A stretch of DNA of 11,791 nucleotides. It comes from an uncultured Fimbriimonadales bacterium. Its GTDB lineage: Bacteria; Armatimonadota; Fimbriimonadia; Fimbriimonadales; GBS-DC. A program made the translations under genes and the position numbers. Shown piece by piece: positions 1 through 7,167 of this stretch. How positions within the stretch are numbered: position 1 is the first letter of the stretch; every line of letters begins with the position of its first letter. Location: the NCBI GenBank assembly GCA_937925775.1, contig CALAMM010000092.1, forward strand, positions 1 to 11,791, in the 5' to 3' direction. The notes under the pieces were generated by a model. The model saw only the letters and a list, made by a program, of their open reading frames with translations. It did no database searches and had not been told where the DNA came from.

Positions 1-1086
1 AAGGGCACGCACCAACGCACCGCTGCCCAGATTGCGCGGGAAATCGAAGGGCGCGGCGGCGTGCTGAACGCCTCTACGGGCAAAGAGCTCACCTTCTACT
101 ACGCCCGCTTGCTCGCGGAAGATATGCCCATCGCCGTGGAGGTGCTGAGCGATCTGTTCCTGAACGCTCGCTTAGACCCCGACGACATCGAACTCGAAAA
201 AAGCGTGATTCTGGAAGAGATGCGGATGATTGAGGACGCCGCCGATGAGATCCTGCACGACCGCGTCTCGGAAGTCCACTGGGGCAATCATCCGCTGGCG
301 CGGCGCATTATCGGCACGCCCGAAACGGTGAGCGCGTTCACCCGTGAAGCGATTCTGGAGTTTATACAGACGCACTATCGCCCAGAGCGCGTGGTCGTCG
401 CCGCGGCGGGCAATTTTGACCCCGACGCGCTGTTCAAAGAGGTCGACCGCTGGCTGGGATGCTGGAACCCAGAGCCTTTAGATACCGCGCTTCCTGTGCA
501 GCCTGCCCCCGCGCGCGACCCGAACGCCCCCCAACGCTATATCGAGCCTCGCGATGTGGAGCAGACCCACTTCGCTCTCGTGATGGACGGCGTGTCGTTC
601 TTCGATGAGCGACGCTACGCGCAGGCCGTGCTGAACACCTTGCTCGGAGGAAGCATGTTCAGCCGTCTGTGGCTGGAGGTGCGCGAGAAGCGCGGACTCG
701 CCTACGAAATCGGCAGCTACGCCGTGCCGATGTCCGATGGCGGGCTGTTCGTGGTCTATACAGGCGTCGCCCCCAGCGCGTTTGAGCAAACGGTGCAGGT
801 CATCGAAACCGAACTGGACAAGCTGATAGCCGAACCCCCCAGCGAGGAGGAAGTAGCGAGCGCGCGCAACCTGCTCAAGGGCAATCGCATCCTCGCGCTG
901 GAATCCACGCAAGTACGCGCGGAACTCCTCGGCAGCGAAACGCTGATGCGCGGCTATGTCTCCCCAATGGAAGAGATTATCGCGCACATCGACGCCGTCA
1001 CATCCGAAGACCTGCACGAACTGGCGCAACAACTGTTCGCTCCAGAACGCCGCACCCTCGTCGCCATAGTCCCCGCAGGAGAATAA
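1..1086 (+). CDS. M16 family zinc metallopeptidase, 5'-truncated by the window edge
   Basis: The frame is open from base 1 and ends at TAA 1084-1086, giving 361 visible residues. The visible start (KGTHQRTAAQIAREIEGRGG) is the stretch that normally follows the HxxEH zinc motif of M16 (pitrilysin/processing-peptidase) proteins, so that motif lies just upstream of the window. The third zinc ligand is expected about 76 residues after the second histidine and matches a glutamate in VILEEMRMIED (visible residues 69-79). The second M16 domain is shown by GGSMFSRLWLEVREKRGLAYE, with the typical Arg and Tyr pair. The missing N-terminus should be roughly 50-70 residues, for a usual total near 420. Relatives degrade peptides or act as inactive partners of a second M16 subunit; with HxxEH unseen, activity cannot be asserted. 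A GTG at base 61 is in frame but is an internal valine codon, not the start. The histidine kinase gene follows after 36 bases. Confidence 0.93.
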   Translation, partial: KGTHQRTAAQIAREIEGRGGVLNASTGKELTFYYARLLAEDMPIAVEVLSDLFLNARLDPDDIELEKSVILEEMRMIEDAADEILHDRVSEVHWGNHPLARRIIGTPETVSAFTREAILEFIQTHYRPERVVVAAAGNFDPDALFKEVDRWLGCWNPEPLDTALPVQPAPARDPNAPQRYIEPRDVEQTHFALVMDGVSFFDERRYAQAVLNTLLGGSMFSRLWLEVREKRGLAYEIGSYAVPMSDGGLFVVYTGVAPSAFEQTVQVIETELDKLIAEPPSEEEVASARNLLKGNRILALESTQVRAELLGSETLMRGYVSPMEEIIAHIDAVTSEDLHELAQQLFAPERRTLVAIVPAGE

Positions 1087-1122
1087 CCCCTCGCGGGGCA
1101 TTTATGGAATAACCCTCATACG

Positions 1123-3777
1123 ATGCGGTTGTGGCTGCAGAACTGGGGGTATCCGATTCTGTGGGGCGTGACGGCGACGCTGACGGTGTTCGGCGCGACG
1201 GCGCTCCCCATGGTTATGTTCCATCAGGAAGCCCAGAAACATGTCAAAAAAGAATTTTATCAAAACCTCCTAAACACGGCGTTGGCGGCGGCGACCACTG
1301 TCGACCCCGAACTCCACCAGACCTTCCAGCCTGGTGAGGAGAACACAGAAAAGTACCGACGCGCCATCGAGCCTCTGGAGAAAATCCAAGCGACAAACCC
1401 CAAAATCAAGTTCATCTACACCTTCATCCGCAAAGACGGCAAGATTTACTTCGTCCTGGACGCCACGCCCCCAGGTGACCACGACGGCGATGGAGTGGAA
1501 GATAAGTCGTACATAGGGGACGAATATTATGAAGCGACTGAACTGGAGCACCGTGTTTTTCTGGAAAACCAACCGCAGCTCACGGGCATCGTCACGGAAC
1601 GATGGGGGAGCTTGGTTAGTGCCTATGTGCCCCTTCGCAACCGCAAGGGTGAAGCCATCGGCGCGTTGGGTGTGGACATCCGCGCGGAGGATTACCTAAA
1701 AAGCGTCTCCGCGATAAGCGTCGCTTATCGCTGGCTCCAGTTGCTGGCAGGCGCGGTCGCGTTCGTGGTCGGCGTGCTGACCTTCCTCGGTTTTCGCTAC
1801 CGTCGGCGTGTCTATCTCCGCGAGCTGGAGCAGCAGGCGCGACTCCAGTATCTGAACCACCTACGCCAGCAGGTGCTGGAGCATGCCCCCGTCATCGTGT
1901 TCGCCTGCAACGCTCAGGGAGACATCGAACTGATAGAGGGCGCAGCCCTACGCGACCTGCCCCGACGCTCCCCCGAGGTGCCCCTCATCGGGCTGAATGT
2001 GTTGGAAGTGTTTCGCGATGTGCCCGAACTCCACGAGGACTTCCAGCGCGCCCTCAAGGGCGAGAAGTTTGTCGCCGAGCGCGAATGGATGGGACGCTAT
2101 TACCGTACCTATTTTTCCCATCTCTATGACAAGCACGGCAAACTCAAGACGCTGGTGGGCGTCGCCCTCGACCTGACCGAGCAAGTGCGACTGCTGCGCC
2201 AAGTTCAGGAACGCGAGCAGTACCTCAACTCGCTGCTCTCCGCCCTGCCAGACTTGCTGTTCGTAATCGACAAAGACGGGATCTATCACGAAATCTACGC
2301 GCACAACGAAAGTCAGCTTGCCGTGTCCAGAGAGTTCGCTTTAGGGAACAAGATTTACAACTGCCTGCCGCGCGAAATTGCCGAACAAGCGATGCGCTTG
2401 GTTCACTTCGTGCTGGAAACGCAGCAGCCCTTCGTGTGGGAATACAGCCTGCCTATTCAAGGGGAAGAGCGGCACTATGAGGCGCGGATTGTGCCCTACA
2501 TAAAGGATCGGGTAGTGATTTTAGTGCGCGATATCAGCGAGCGCGTCTACACCCAACGGATGCTGGAGGAAGCCAATCAGCGTCTGGAACTTGCCCTACT
2601 GGAAGCCAGTGAAATGGCGGTGCGGGCGGAAGCCGCCAGCCGCGCCAAGTCGGAGTTCCTTGCAAACATGAGCCACGAAATCCGAACCCCCATGAACGGC
2701 GTGCTCGGCATGGTGCAGCTGTTGGAAGACACACCTCTGACACCAGAGCAACAAGAGCTGCTCCGTACACTCAAAAACAGCGCACACTACCTACTCGGAC
2801 TGCTGAATGACATTTTAGACCTGTCGAAGATTGAAGCGGGCAAGATGACGCTGGAGCAGATCCCTGTGAACCTGCACGAGCTGGCGCGGGAGACGGTGTC
2901 GCTCTTCAGCGGGCGCGCCAGCGAGAAGGGGCTACTACTTGAGACGCGAATTGAGGCCAACACCCCTGAGTGGGTACTGGGCGACCCCGTGCGCTTGCGA
3001 CAGATTGTGGCGAACTTCATCAGCAACGCAATCAAGTTCACCCACGAGGGCAGCGTCACGCTCCTCCTCTCGCCCAGTCCCACCTATCCTCAAGGCGTCT
3101 GGATCGGCGTGCAGGATACGGGTATCGGCATCCCTGAAGAGAAGCAGGAGAGCCTGTTCGAAGCGTTTACGCAGGCGGACAGCTCCACCACACGCAAGTA
3201 CGGCGGTACGGGGCTGGGGCTTACTATCAGTAAGAAGCTTGCTGAGATGATGGGCGGGCGAATTGGCGTCGAGAGTGAGGTGGGCGTCGGCAGCCTGTTT
3301 TATGGGGATTTGCCGCTGCCCGCAGTGCAACCGCCCCAGACACAAAGCGACTCCGCGCCGTCCGAATCCTTGCCCGAAGCGTTCCCCGAAAAGCGCATCC
3401 TGCTCGTGGAGGATAACGAGGTCAATCGCAAAGTGGCTACGCGCCTGCTCGGTAAACTGCAAGTTGAGGTCGATATCGCGGTGAACGGGCTGGAGGCGGT
3501 GCAGAAAGCAACCGAAAATTACTATGACCTGATTCTGATGGACTGCCAGATGCCAGAGATGGACGGCTATGAGGCGACGCGCGTCCTGCGGGCGCGGGGG
3601 GTGCAGACGCCGATTATCGCGCTCACCGCCAACGCTTTAGAAGGCGACCGTGAGAAGTGTCTCGCCTGCGGGATGAACGACTATCTGAGCAAGCCGATTC
3701 AGGCGGACAAGCTACGCGCGACACTCGCTCACTGGCTTTGCAGCACCCATGCCTCGGTTCGTACTGAGGCGGCTTAG
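1123..3777 (+). CDS. Membrane-bound hybrid sensor histidine kinase (Cache-like sensor, 2 PAS, HisKA, HATPase, REC)
   Basis: This 884-aa protein senses an extracytoplasmic signal and autophosphorylates. TM1 is at about residues 10-32, an extracytoplasmic Cache-like domain at 35-200, and TM2 at 204-226. Two PAS domains follow at about 245-353 and 367-480, then a linker helix. The H-box ANMSHEIRTPMNG has the phospho-acceptor His518. The ATPase domain shows an N-box (Asn631/Asn635), DTGIG from Asp665 and GGTGLGL at 694-700. The C-terminal receiver has the acidic pair Glu763/Asp764, phospho-acceptor Asp807, Thr835 and Lys857, so every catalytic residue is present. The sensor domain contains a DxDxDG loop (Asp119, 121, 123, 127) of calcium-binding type. 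No clear Shine-Dalgarno precedes the ATG; it was chosen because the first transmembrane helix follows at once. The HPt gene follows 11 bases later, so phosphate probably flows His518, Asp807, then the HPt histidine. It is BarA/ArcB-like in architecture only; the signal is unknown. Confidence 0.95.
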   Translation: MRLWLQNWGYPILWGVTATLTVFGATALPMVMFHQEAQKHVKKEFYQNLLNTALAAATTVDPELHQTFQPGEENTEKYRRAIEPLEKIQATNPKIKFIYTFIRKDGKIYFVLDATPPGDHDGDGVEDKSYIGDEYYEATELEHRVFLENQPQLTGIVTERWGSLVSAYVPLRNRKGEAIGALGVDIRAEDYLKSVSAISVAYRWLQLLAGAVAFVVGVLTFLGFRYRRRVYLRELEQQARLQYLNHLRQQVLEHAPVIVFACNAQGDIELIEGAALRDLPRRSPEVPLIGLNVLEVFRDVPELHEDFQRALKGEKFVAEREWMGRYYRTYFSHLYDKHGKLKTLVGVALDLTEQVRLLRQVQEREQYLNSLLSALPDLLFVIDKDGIYHEIYAHNESQLAVSREFALGNKIYNCLPREIAEQAMRLVHFVLETQQPFVWEYSLPIQGEERHYEARIVPYIKDRVVILVRDISERVYTQRMLEEANQRLELALLEASEMAVRAEAASRAKSEFLANMSHEIRTPMNGVLGMVQLLEDTPLTPEQQELLRTLKNSAHYLLGLLNDILDLSKIEAGKMTLEQIPVNLHELARETVSLFSGRASEKGLLLETRIEANTPEWVLGDPVRLRQIVANFISNAIKFTHEGSVTLLLSPSPTYPQGVWIGVQDTGIGIPEEKQESLFEAFTQADSSTTRKYGGTGLGLTISKKLAEMMGGRIGVESEVGVGSLFYGDLPLPAVQPPQTQSDSAPSESLPEAFPEKRILLVEDNEVNRKVATRLLGKLQVEVDIAVNGLEAVQKATENYYDLILMDCQMPEMDGYEATRVLRARGVQTPIIALTANALEGDREKCLACGMNDYLSKPIQADKLRATLAHWLCSTHASVRTEAA

Positions 3778-3783
3778 GAGGGG
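3777..3783 (+). promoter_or_regulatory. Strong Shine-Dalgarno for the HPt gene
   Basis: GGAGGGG starts on the last base of the kinase stop codon (TAG 3775-3777) and lies 5 bases before ATG 3789. It fixes the HPt start and suggests translation coupled to that of the kinase on one mRNA. Confidence 0.8.
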
Positions 3784-3788
3784 AAACC

Positions 3789-4118
3789 ATGCTCAACTAC
3801 GACTATCTGAACGAGATAAGCGGCGGCGATGAGGAGTTCATTGCGGAGATTCTCAGCGACTTTACCGCGCAGACGCCTGAGCTCATTGAGCAGATTGCAA
3901 ATGCCGTAGCACGGGGCGACGCGGCGACGCTGGGTAAGGTGGCGCACACGCTCAAGGGCAGTGCGCGCTCTGTGGGCGCAGACGAGTTCGCGTCCCTCGC
4001 GTTCGAACTGGAGCAAGCGGGCAAGCAGGGCGACCTCACTGGCGCACCTGCCGCGCTCCAGCGACTGCAGGCGTACTGGGAAACGCTTGCAGAGTACCTA
4101 CAGCAGCGCGCGGCGTGA
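3789..4118 (+). CDS. Histidine phosphotransfer (HPt) domain protein
   Basis: This 109-aa soluble single-domain protein belongs to the HPt four-helix-bundle family. The signature AHTLKGSARSVGA places the phosphorylatable histidine at residue 53, followed by the typical Lys56-Gly57. Its length matches a free-standing HPt module. It would take phosphate from the receiver domain of the kinase just upstream and pass it to a response regulator encoded elsewhere, since none is seen here. The close spacing and the strong ribosome site that starts on the kinase stop codon argue for co-expression with the kinase. I see no second domain and no membrane segment. Confidence 0.93.
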   Translation: MLNYDYLNEISGGDEEFIAEILSDFTAQTPELIEQIANAVARGDAATLGKVAHTLKGSARSVGADEFASLAFELEQAGKQGDLTGAPAALQRLQAYWETLAEYLQQRAA

Positions 4119-4130
4119 TGGCACCGCCGC
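4110..4130 (+). terminator. Weak GC hairpin at the end of the HPt gene
   Basis: GCGGCG (4110-4115) pairs perfectly with CGCCGC (4125-4130) across a 9-base loop that contains the TGA stop. There is no T-tract on either side, so it is at best a weak terminator between the convergent HPt and permease genes. Confidence 0.25.
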
Positions 4131-4152
4131 ATTACCCCTCACACGCGCTCGG

Positions 4153-5358
4153 CTACTCGTAGCGCAACGCTTCGACAGGGTCTTTCCGCGCTGCGCGATA
4201 GGCGGGCAACACCCCGAACACTATCCCCACCACCCCGCATACCGCGAGCGCGAGCAACACCGTGTCGCCCGTCACCACGGGCGTCAGCACCGTGAAGTGG
4301 TCTACCAACGCGCACACGCCCCAGCCAATCAACGCGCCCATCAGCCCGCCTACCAGCGCAATCAGCAACGCCTCAATCAGGAACTGCCAGAAGATGTCGC
4401 GCTGCTGCGCCCCGACCGCCTTACGGATGCCGATCTCTCGCACCCGCTCCGTCACGCTCATCAGCATCACATTCATCACGCCGATTCCGCCCACCACCAG
4501 CGCAATCGAAGTAATCCCTGTTAGCGCGACGGAGACAATCTGCAGGAGGGTGAACAGGCGGCTCAACAGCTCCTCTTGAGTGAGCACGGAGAAGTCCTCG
4601 CTGCCGCCGTGGCTGCGTAGCACCGCCGCCTTGATTTGCGCCTGCAGGCGGGCAGGTTCCACATCGGGGGCGGTCTGGGCGATTACGCGATGGATCTGCC
4701 GACTGCCCATTGCCCGTTGCAGCGCGCGAATCGGGGCATAGATGGCGAACTCGAACCCGCCGCTGCCCAGCAGGGAGCGGCTCGTGTCTTCCGCCGTAAC
4801 GCCAATCACAGTGAAAGGCTTCCCGTTGAGCAGAACTGACTTGCCGACAGGATTCGATGCGCCAAACAGCTGCTCCGCCGGCTTGGGTCCGAGAACGCAG
4901 ACGAACTGCTCCGACTCGCTGTGGGTGAACAGCCGTCCGTACTTGAGCTGATGGGGGCGCATCTCGAACCATTCAGGCGTCGTGCCTATAATCAGCGCGG
5001 CGTCCGCCCAGCGTTCGTCGCGCTGCGCACCGCCAGCCACGAACATAATCGGCGCGACGCGCCGCACGCCAGGGACCTGCGCTACGGCTTCGATATCGCT
5101 CTCGCGCAGCGTGCTAAGCCCAATAAAGCTCATCGGATTGAACGGGTTTTCGGGGCTGAGCCTGCCAGGCAGCACAATCACCAAGTTCACCCCCAGCGAC
5201 TCCACCTGCGCTACGACATCGCGCTGCACCCCCTTGCCCAGCGAAACAAGCGTTACAATCGCTGCAACGCCCACTGCCATCCCCAGGCCGCTCAGCAGCG
5301 TGCGCCGCGGGGTCATCCACACCGATTCCAACGCCGCCTTGAAACTTTTTCGAAACAT
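4153..5358 (-). CDS. FtsX/MacB-type ABC transporter permease
   Basis: This 401-aa inner-membrane protein has the MacB-PCD plus FtsX layout. A first membrane helix (LLSGLGMAVGVAAIVTLVSLG) lies near residues 20-40, a large extracytoplasmic domain covers about 45-255, and three C-terminal helices start around VSVALTGITSIALVVGGIGV. The conserved cytoplasmic loop ERVREIGIRKAVGA and the family's terminal motif PAYRAARKDPVEALRYE are both present. MacB-like permeases work with a separate ATPase and usually a membrane-fusion protein to export peptides, lipids or drugs, or as mechanotransmitters; neither partner is in the window. An in-frame TTG at 5415 would add 19 residues of unlikely sequence. I prefer ATG 5358 because the basic MFRKSFKAALES leader is typical and AGGGA lies about 9 bases upstream. 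It converges on the HPt gene with 34 bases between the stops. Confidence 0.92.
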   Translation of the reverse strand: MFRKSFKAALESVWMTPRRTLLSGLGMAVGVAAIVTLVSLGKGVQRDVVAQVESLGVNLVIVLPGRLSPENPFNPMSFIGLSTLRESDIEAVAQVPGVRRVAPIMFVAGGAQRDERWADAALIIGTTPEWFEMRPHQLKYGRLFTHSESEQFVCVLGPKPAEQLFGASNPVGKSVLLNGKPFTVIGVTAEDTSRSLLGSGGFEFAIYAPIRALQRAMGSRQIHRVIAQTAPDVEPARLQAQIKAAVLRSHGGSEDFSVLTQEELLSRLFTLLQIVSVALTGITSIALVVGGIGVMNVMLMSVTERVREIGIRKAVGAQQRDIFWQFLIEALLIALVGGLMGALIGWGVCALVDHFTVLTPVVTGDTVLLALAVCGVVGIVFGVLPAYRAARKDPVEALRYE

Positions 5359-5367
5359 CGTGCGTAT

Positions 5368-5373
5368 TCCCTG
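5368..5373 (-). promoter_or_regulatory. Ribosome binding site for the permease start at 5358
   Basis: Read on the minus strand, CAGGGA ends 9 bases before ATG 5358. It is moderate in strength, and it supports that ATG over the upstream TTG at 5415. Confidence 0.5.
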
Positions 5374-5398
5374 ATGGAAAGAAGCGATGGACTCGACC

Positions 5399-5422
5399 CG
5401 AAATCCGGGACTCAAGATTTCG
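5399..5422. repeat. Inverted repeat in the permease leader
   Basis: CGAAATC (5399-5405) and GATTTCG (5416-5422) form a perfect 7-bp stem with a 10-base loop, 41 bases upstream of the permease ATG. It could be an RNA hairpin in the leader or an operator. There is no T-tract, and the arms are short enough to occur by chance. Confidence 0.35.
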
Positions 5423-5434
5423 AGACCGATGTGC

Positions 5435-5443
5435 CATAATATT
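5435..5443 (-). promoter_or_regulatory. Possible -10 element of the permease gene
   Basis: Minus-strand TAATATTAT contains two overlapping -10-like hexamers (TAATAT, TATTAT), about 77 bases before ATG 5358. No -35 is evident, and the GGG seen before the other -10 boxes is absent. It is the best AT-rich candidate in this leader, but weak. Confidence 0.25.
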
Positions 5444-5445
5444 AA

Positions 5446-5517
5446 CTGGGAACGAGTTCACCTTCCTTCCTTGGGGGTGGCAGGCTTTGCTCTCCTTTCA
5501 CTGCCACCCTCCTTTTT
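5446..5517 (+). ncRNA. Candidate small RNA ending in an intrinsic terminator
   Basis: A strong + strand terminator (5473-5517) lies in an intergenic region with no + strand gene before it; upstream is only the antisense of the permease gene. A -10-like CATAAT at 5434-5439 would start a transcript near 5446, giving an RNA of about 70 bases. The 17-base hairpin loop holds CTCCTT, complementary to the Shine-Dalgarno core AAGGAG, and CCTTCCTTCC precedes the stem. No known RNA family is recognised. The promoter is weak and lacks the GGG found at the other promoters here, so the terminator may simply insulate the tRNA. Confidence 0.25.
5473..5517 (+). terminator. Intrinsic (Rho-independent) terminator
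   Basis: Bases 5473-5483 pair with 5501-5511 to give an 11-bp stem (10 Watson-Crick pairs and one G-T), with a 17-base loop, followed after one C by TTTTT (5513-5517). The polarity is + strand only; the minus strand has no T-tract after the stem. It ends about 60 bases before the tRNA gene. Confidence 0.7.
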
Positions 5518-5556
5518 ACTTTCTCGCCCCCTCTTGAAACGGAAGAGATCGAGTTG

Positions 5557-5565
5557 GGGTATAAT
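5557..5565 (+). promoter_or_regulatory. tRNA-Cys promoter, GGGTATAAT
   Basis: A consensus TATAAT (5560-5565) is preceded directly by GGGG. The expected start near 5572 leaves only about 5 leader bases before the tRNA. TTGAAA at 5534-5539 is the only -35 candidate, at a poor 20-base spacing; the hexamer at 17 bases (AAACGG) does not match. Confidence 0.75.
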
Positions 5566-5576
5566 AGGGTAGGTGA

Positions 5577-5652
5577 GGCGCCGTACCCAAGTGGCTAAGG
5601 GGAGGGTCTGCAAAACCCTTATTCGTGGGTTCGATTCCCACCGGCGCCTCCA
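5577..5652 (+). tRNA. tRNA-Cys (anticodon GCA)
   Basis: The cloverleaf folds cleanly. Acceptor GGCGCCG (5577-5583) pairs perfectly with CGGCGCC (5642-5648). The D arm is CCC/GGG, the anticodon stem AGGGT/ACCCT encloses the loop CTGCAAA (anticodon GCA), the variable loop is TATTC, and the T arm GTGGG/CCCAC encloses TTCGATT. The discriminator is T at 5649 (U73), the identity base expected for tRNA-Cys. CCA is encoded at 5650-5652. The gene ends 4 bases from the stop codon of the opposing glycosidase gene, and no separate terminator is visible after it. Confidence 0.97.
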
Positions 5653-5656
5653 GCGT

Positions 5657-7111
5657 TTAGTTCCCACTACGGTTCCCATTTTGCGCTGGCGCGTCACTTA
5701 CAACTTCCACAGGCGCGTGGAGCCACTGCCCGTCGGTGTAAACGCTGATCACCCCTTGTCCGGGGCGCAGGGCGCGAAATCTGCCCCACTGGTCGATAAA
5801 GCCGATGCCTACCGCGCCCCAAACGGCTTCCCAAGTGGAGACGGGCTGCTCGCCGCGCATCAGGCGGAAGCGGACTTGCTCGCCGACCTTCAGTGTTGCC
5901 TGCGGCGGCTCGATTCGATAGTCCGTGTATCGGGGGAGCGTGGGGCGCAGGGCGTCGTCGTACACCAGCCACGCATTCGACACAGGACGCTCCGCGCCGT
6001 CGGAGGGGCTGTTAACAACCAGGTGGCGCACGACCAGCGTGGTGGAGCCGCCGCCATCCAAGTTGATTGCTTCGACCGCGCCGTAGCGTGCAAGAATCTG
6101 CGCCAGCTCCGTTAGGGTAGCGCCTTGACTGTGGGGTTGACGCCCGTCGACGGTGAGCCAGATGACTTCCCCCTTCGCGGTCCGCCCGACCGCCGTGCGT
6201 GGGTGCCGCCGCTCTACAAAGGTTTGCGGATTAAATCCGCCGCCCTGTTCGCTGGGAGTGAGGATTTTGCCGTCGCGGATGAGCCAGGGACCGCCTGCGA
6301 CGGCTTCCTGCACTGTGCGCCATTGTGCTGCGCCGTCGCCGCGCAGGTCGACCCTTATCACGACGCGCTCGCCTGCCTGGAGGGTACGAAGAAACTCCGC
6401 TGCTGCGCCTGTGCCGATGAGGGCGCCGCCTGTGGCGGGAATCGGCGCCGCGTTGCCTTCGCGCACCTCGCGCACTACCGCCTGCGCCTGCGTGCCCACG
6501 CGCACAGGGCGCGGCAACGCTTCCAGCACCACCACCACACCCCTGCCTGCCGACTGCGCCGTCGTCCCGTAGAACGGCGTGAACAGCACGAGGTCGCCCT
6601 CCGCCTTCGCCACGCGATTAATCCCCGTGATGGGTTGCTTTGCACCGTCGGGGCGGGTGAGGTCGGCGTCCAGCGTCGGGTCGCCCATCACCACCTGTCC
6701 TGTAATCGTCCAGCCAACGCCTGGTCTGCCCGGATACGGCTCACTGACCAGCTCGCCGTTCACGATGCACAGCCCCAACGGGTCGCCTCCATCGAAAAAG
6801 TCGGCGTTAATGGCAGCGAGAGCGCGATGGCGTTGTGCCATCCGACTGGTCAGCTCGCGTCCGCGCAGCGCACCCTCCGTCGCCACCATATCGTTGCCCA
6901 GCGCGGAGCGGAAACTGACCGCCCGTGCCGGCGTAATCCGCACGCCTTGAATCGCAAGGGGCGGATTGGTCGAAATCTCCTGAAACAGCACGATATGCGG
7001 GCTGATGCGCTTTTCGATCTTCTCGGAGATTGGTTGTTGCAGCGCAGGCGCAAACGCCCATAGCAGGCCCCACAGCAGCGCCCACGAGCGCAAACGAACC
7101 GCTTCTCGCAT
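5657..7111 (-). CDS. Exported NAGPA-type phosphodiester glycosidase with a C-terminal Big2-like domain
   Basis: Taken from ATG 7111 the protein has 484 residues and begins with a signal peptide (basic start, then SWALLWGLLWAFAPALQ). The domain is that of N-acetylglucosamine-1-phosphodiester alpha-N-acetylglucosaminidase (NAGPA, once DUF2233). Signatures are AINADFFDGGDPLG (Asn102, Asp104), a GGPWLIRDG segment, HPRTAVG, VDGRQPHSQGATLTELA, and the diagnostic NLDGGGSTT around Asp352. In bacteria these proteins act outside the cytoplasm on phosphodiester-linked sugars, probably of the envelope or exopolysaccharide; the substrate here is unknown. Residues from about 410 look like a Big2-type immunoglobulin fold. 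A longer ORF from 7210 would overlap the rhodanese gene and bury the signal peptide, so I reject it. GGGTACAAT lies 7 bases before the ATG, suggesting a leaderless mRNA. The stop is tail-to-tail with the tRNA. Confidence 0.9.
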   Translation of the reverse strand: MREAVRLRSWALLWGLLWAFAPALQQPISEKIEKRISPHIVLFQEISTNPPLAIQGVRITPARAVSFRSALGNDMVATEGALRGRELTSRMAQRHRALAAINADFFDGGDPLGLCIVNGELVSEPYPGRPGVGWTITGQVVMGDPTLDADLTRPDGAKQPITGINRVAKAEGDLVLFTPFYGTTAQSAGRGVVVVLEALPRPVRVGTQAQAVVREVREGNAAPIPATGGALIGTGAAAEFLRTLQAGERVVIRVDLRGDGAAQWRTVQEAVAGGPWLIRDGKILTPSEQGGGFNPQTFVERRHPRTAVGRTAKGEVIWLTVDGRQPHSQGATLTELAQILARYGAVEAINLDGGGSTTLVVRHLVVNSPSDGAERPVSNAWLVYDDALRPTLPRYTDYRIEPPQATLKVGEQVRFRLMRGEQPVSTWEAVWGAVGIGFIDQWGRFRALRPGQGVISVYTDGQWLHAPVEVVSDAPAQNGNRSGN

Positions 7112-7118
7112 CAGCGAA

Positions 7119-7127
7119 ATTGTACCC
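7119..7127 (-). promoter_or_regulatory. Leaderless-type promoter of the glycosidase gene, GGGTACAAT
   Basis: On the minus strand TACAAT (7124-7119) is followed by 7 bases and then ATG 7111, so transcription would start at or next to the start codon. GGG lies directly upstream of the hexamer, and the position 17 bases further up (GTGCTG) has no -35 match. It sits in the 57-base gap after the rhodanese stop. Confidence 0.6.
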
Positions 7128-7167
7128 GCTGCGCGATACCCAGCACGAGAGCGAGGTTGAAGCGTTG

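Noticed and set aside
1087..1098. CCCC-TCGC-GGGG hairpin after the M16 gene
   Set aside because: The stem has only 4 bp and no T-tract follows; too weak to call a terminator between M16 and the kinase.
478..1101. 207-aa minus-strand ORF
   Set aside because: It is antisense to the M16 peptidase, whose motifs are clear throughout, and its composition (His, Gly and Val rich, no motif) is that of a shadow frame.
1103..1112. TATGGA/GAATAA as a -10 box for the histidine kinase
   Set aside because: The match is poor, it lacks the GGG context, and the spacing to ATG 1123 does not fit the leaderless pattern.
5359..5415. TTG start for the permease at 5415
   Set aside because: The extra 19 residues precede the typical MFRKSFKAALES start, and AGGGA is placed for ATG 5358.
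5573..7063. Long plus-strand ORFs of 180 and 312 aa
   Set aside because: They mirror the NAGPA-type glycosidase on the minus strand, and the first runs straight through the tRNA.
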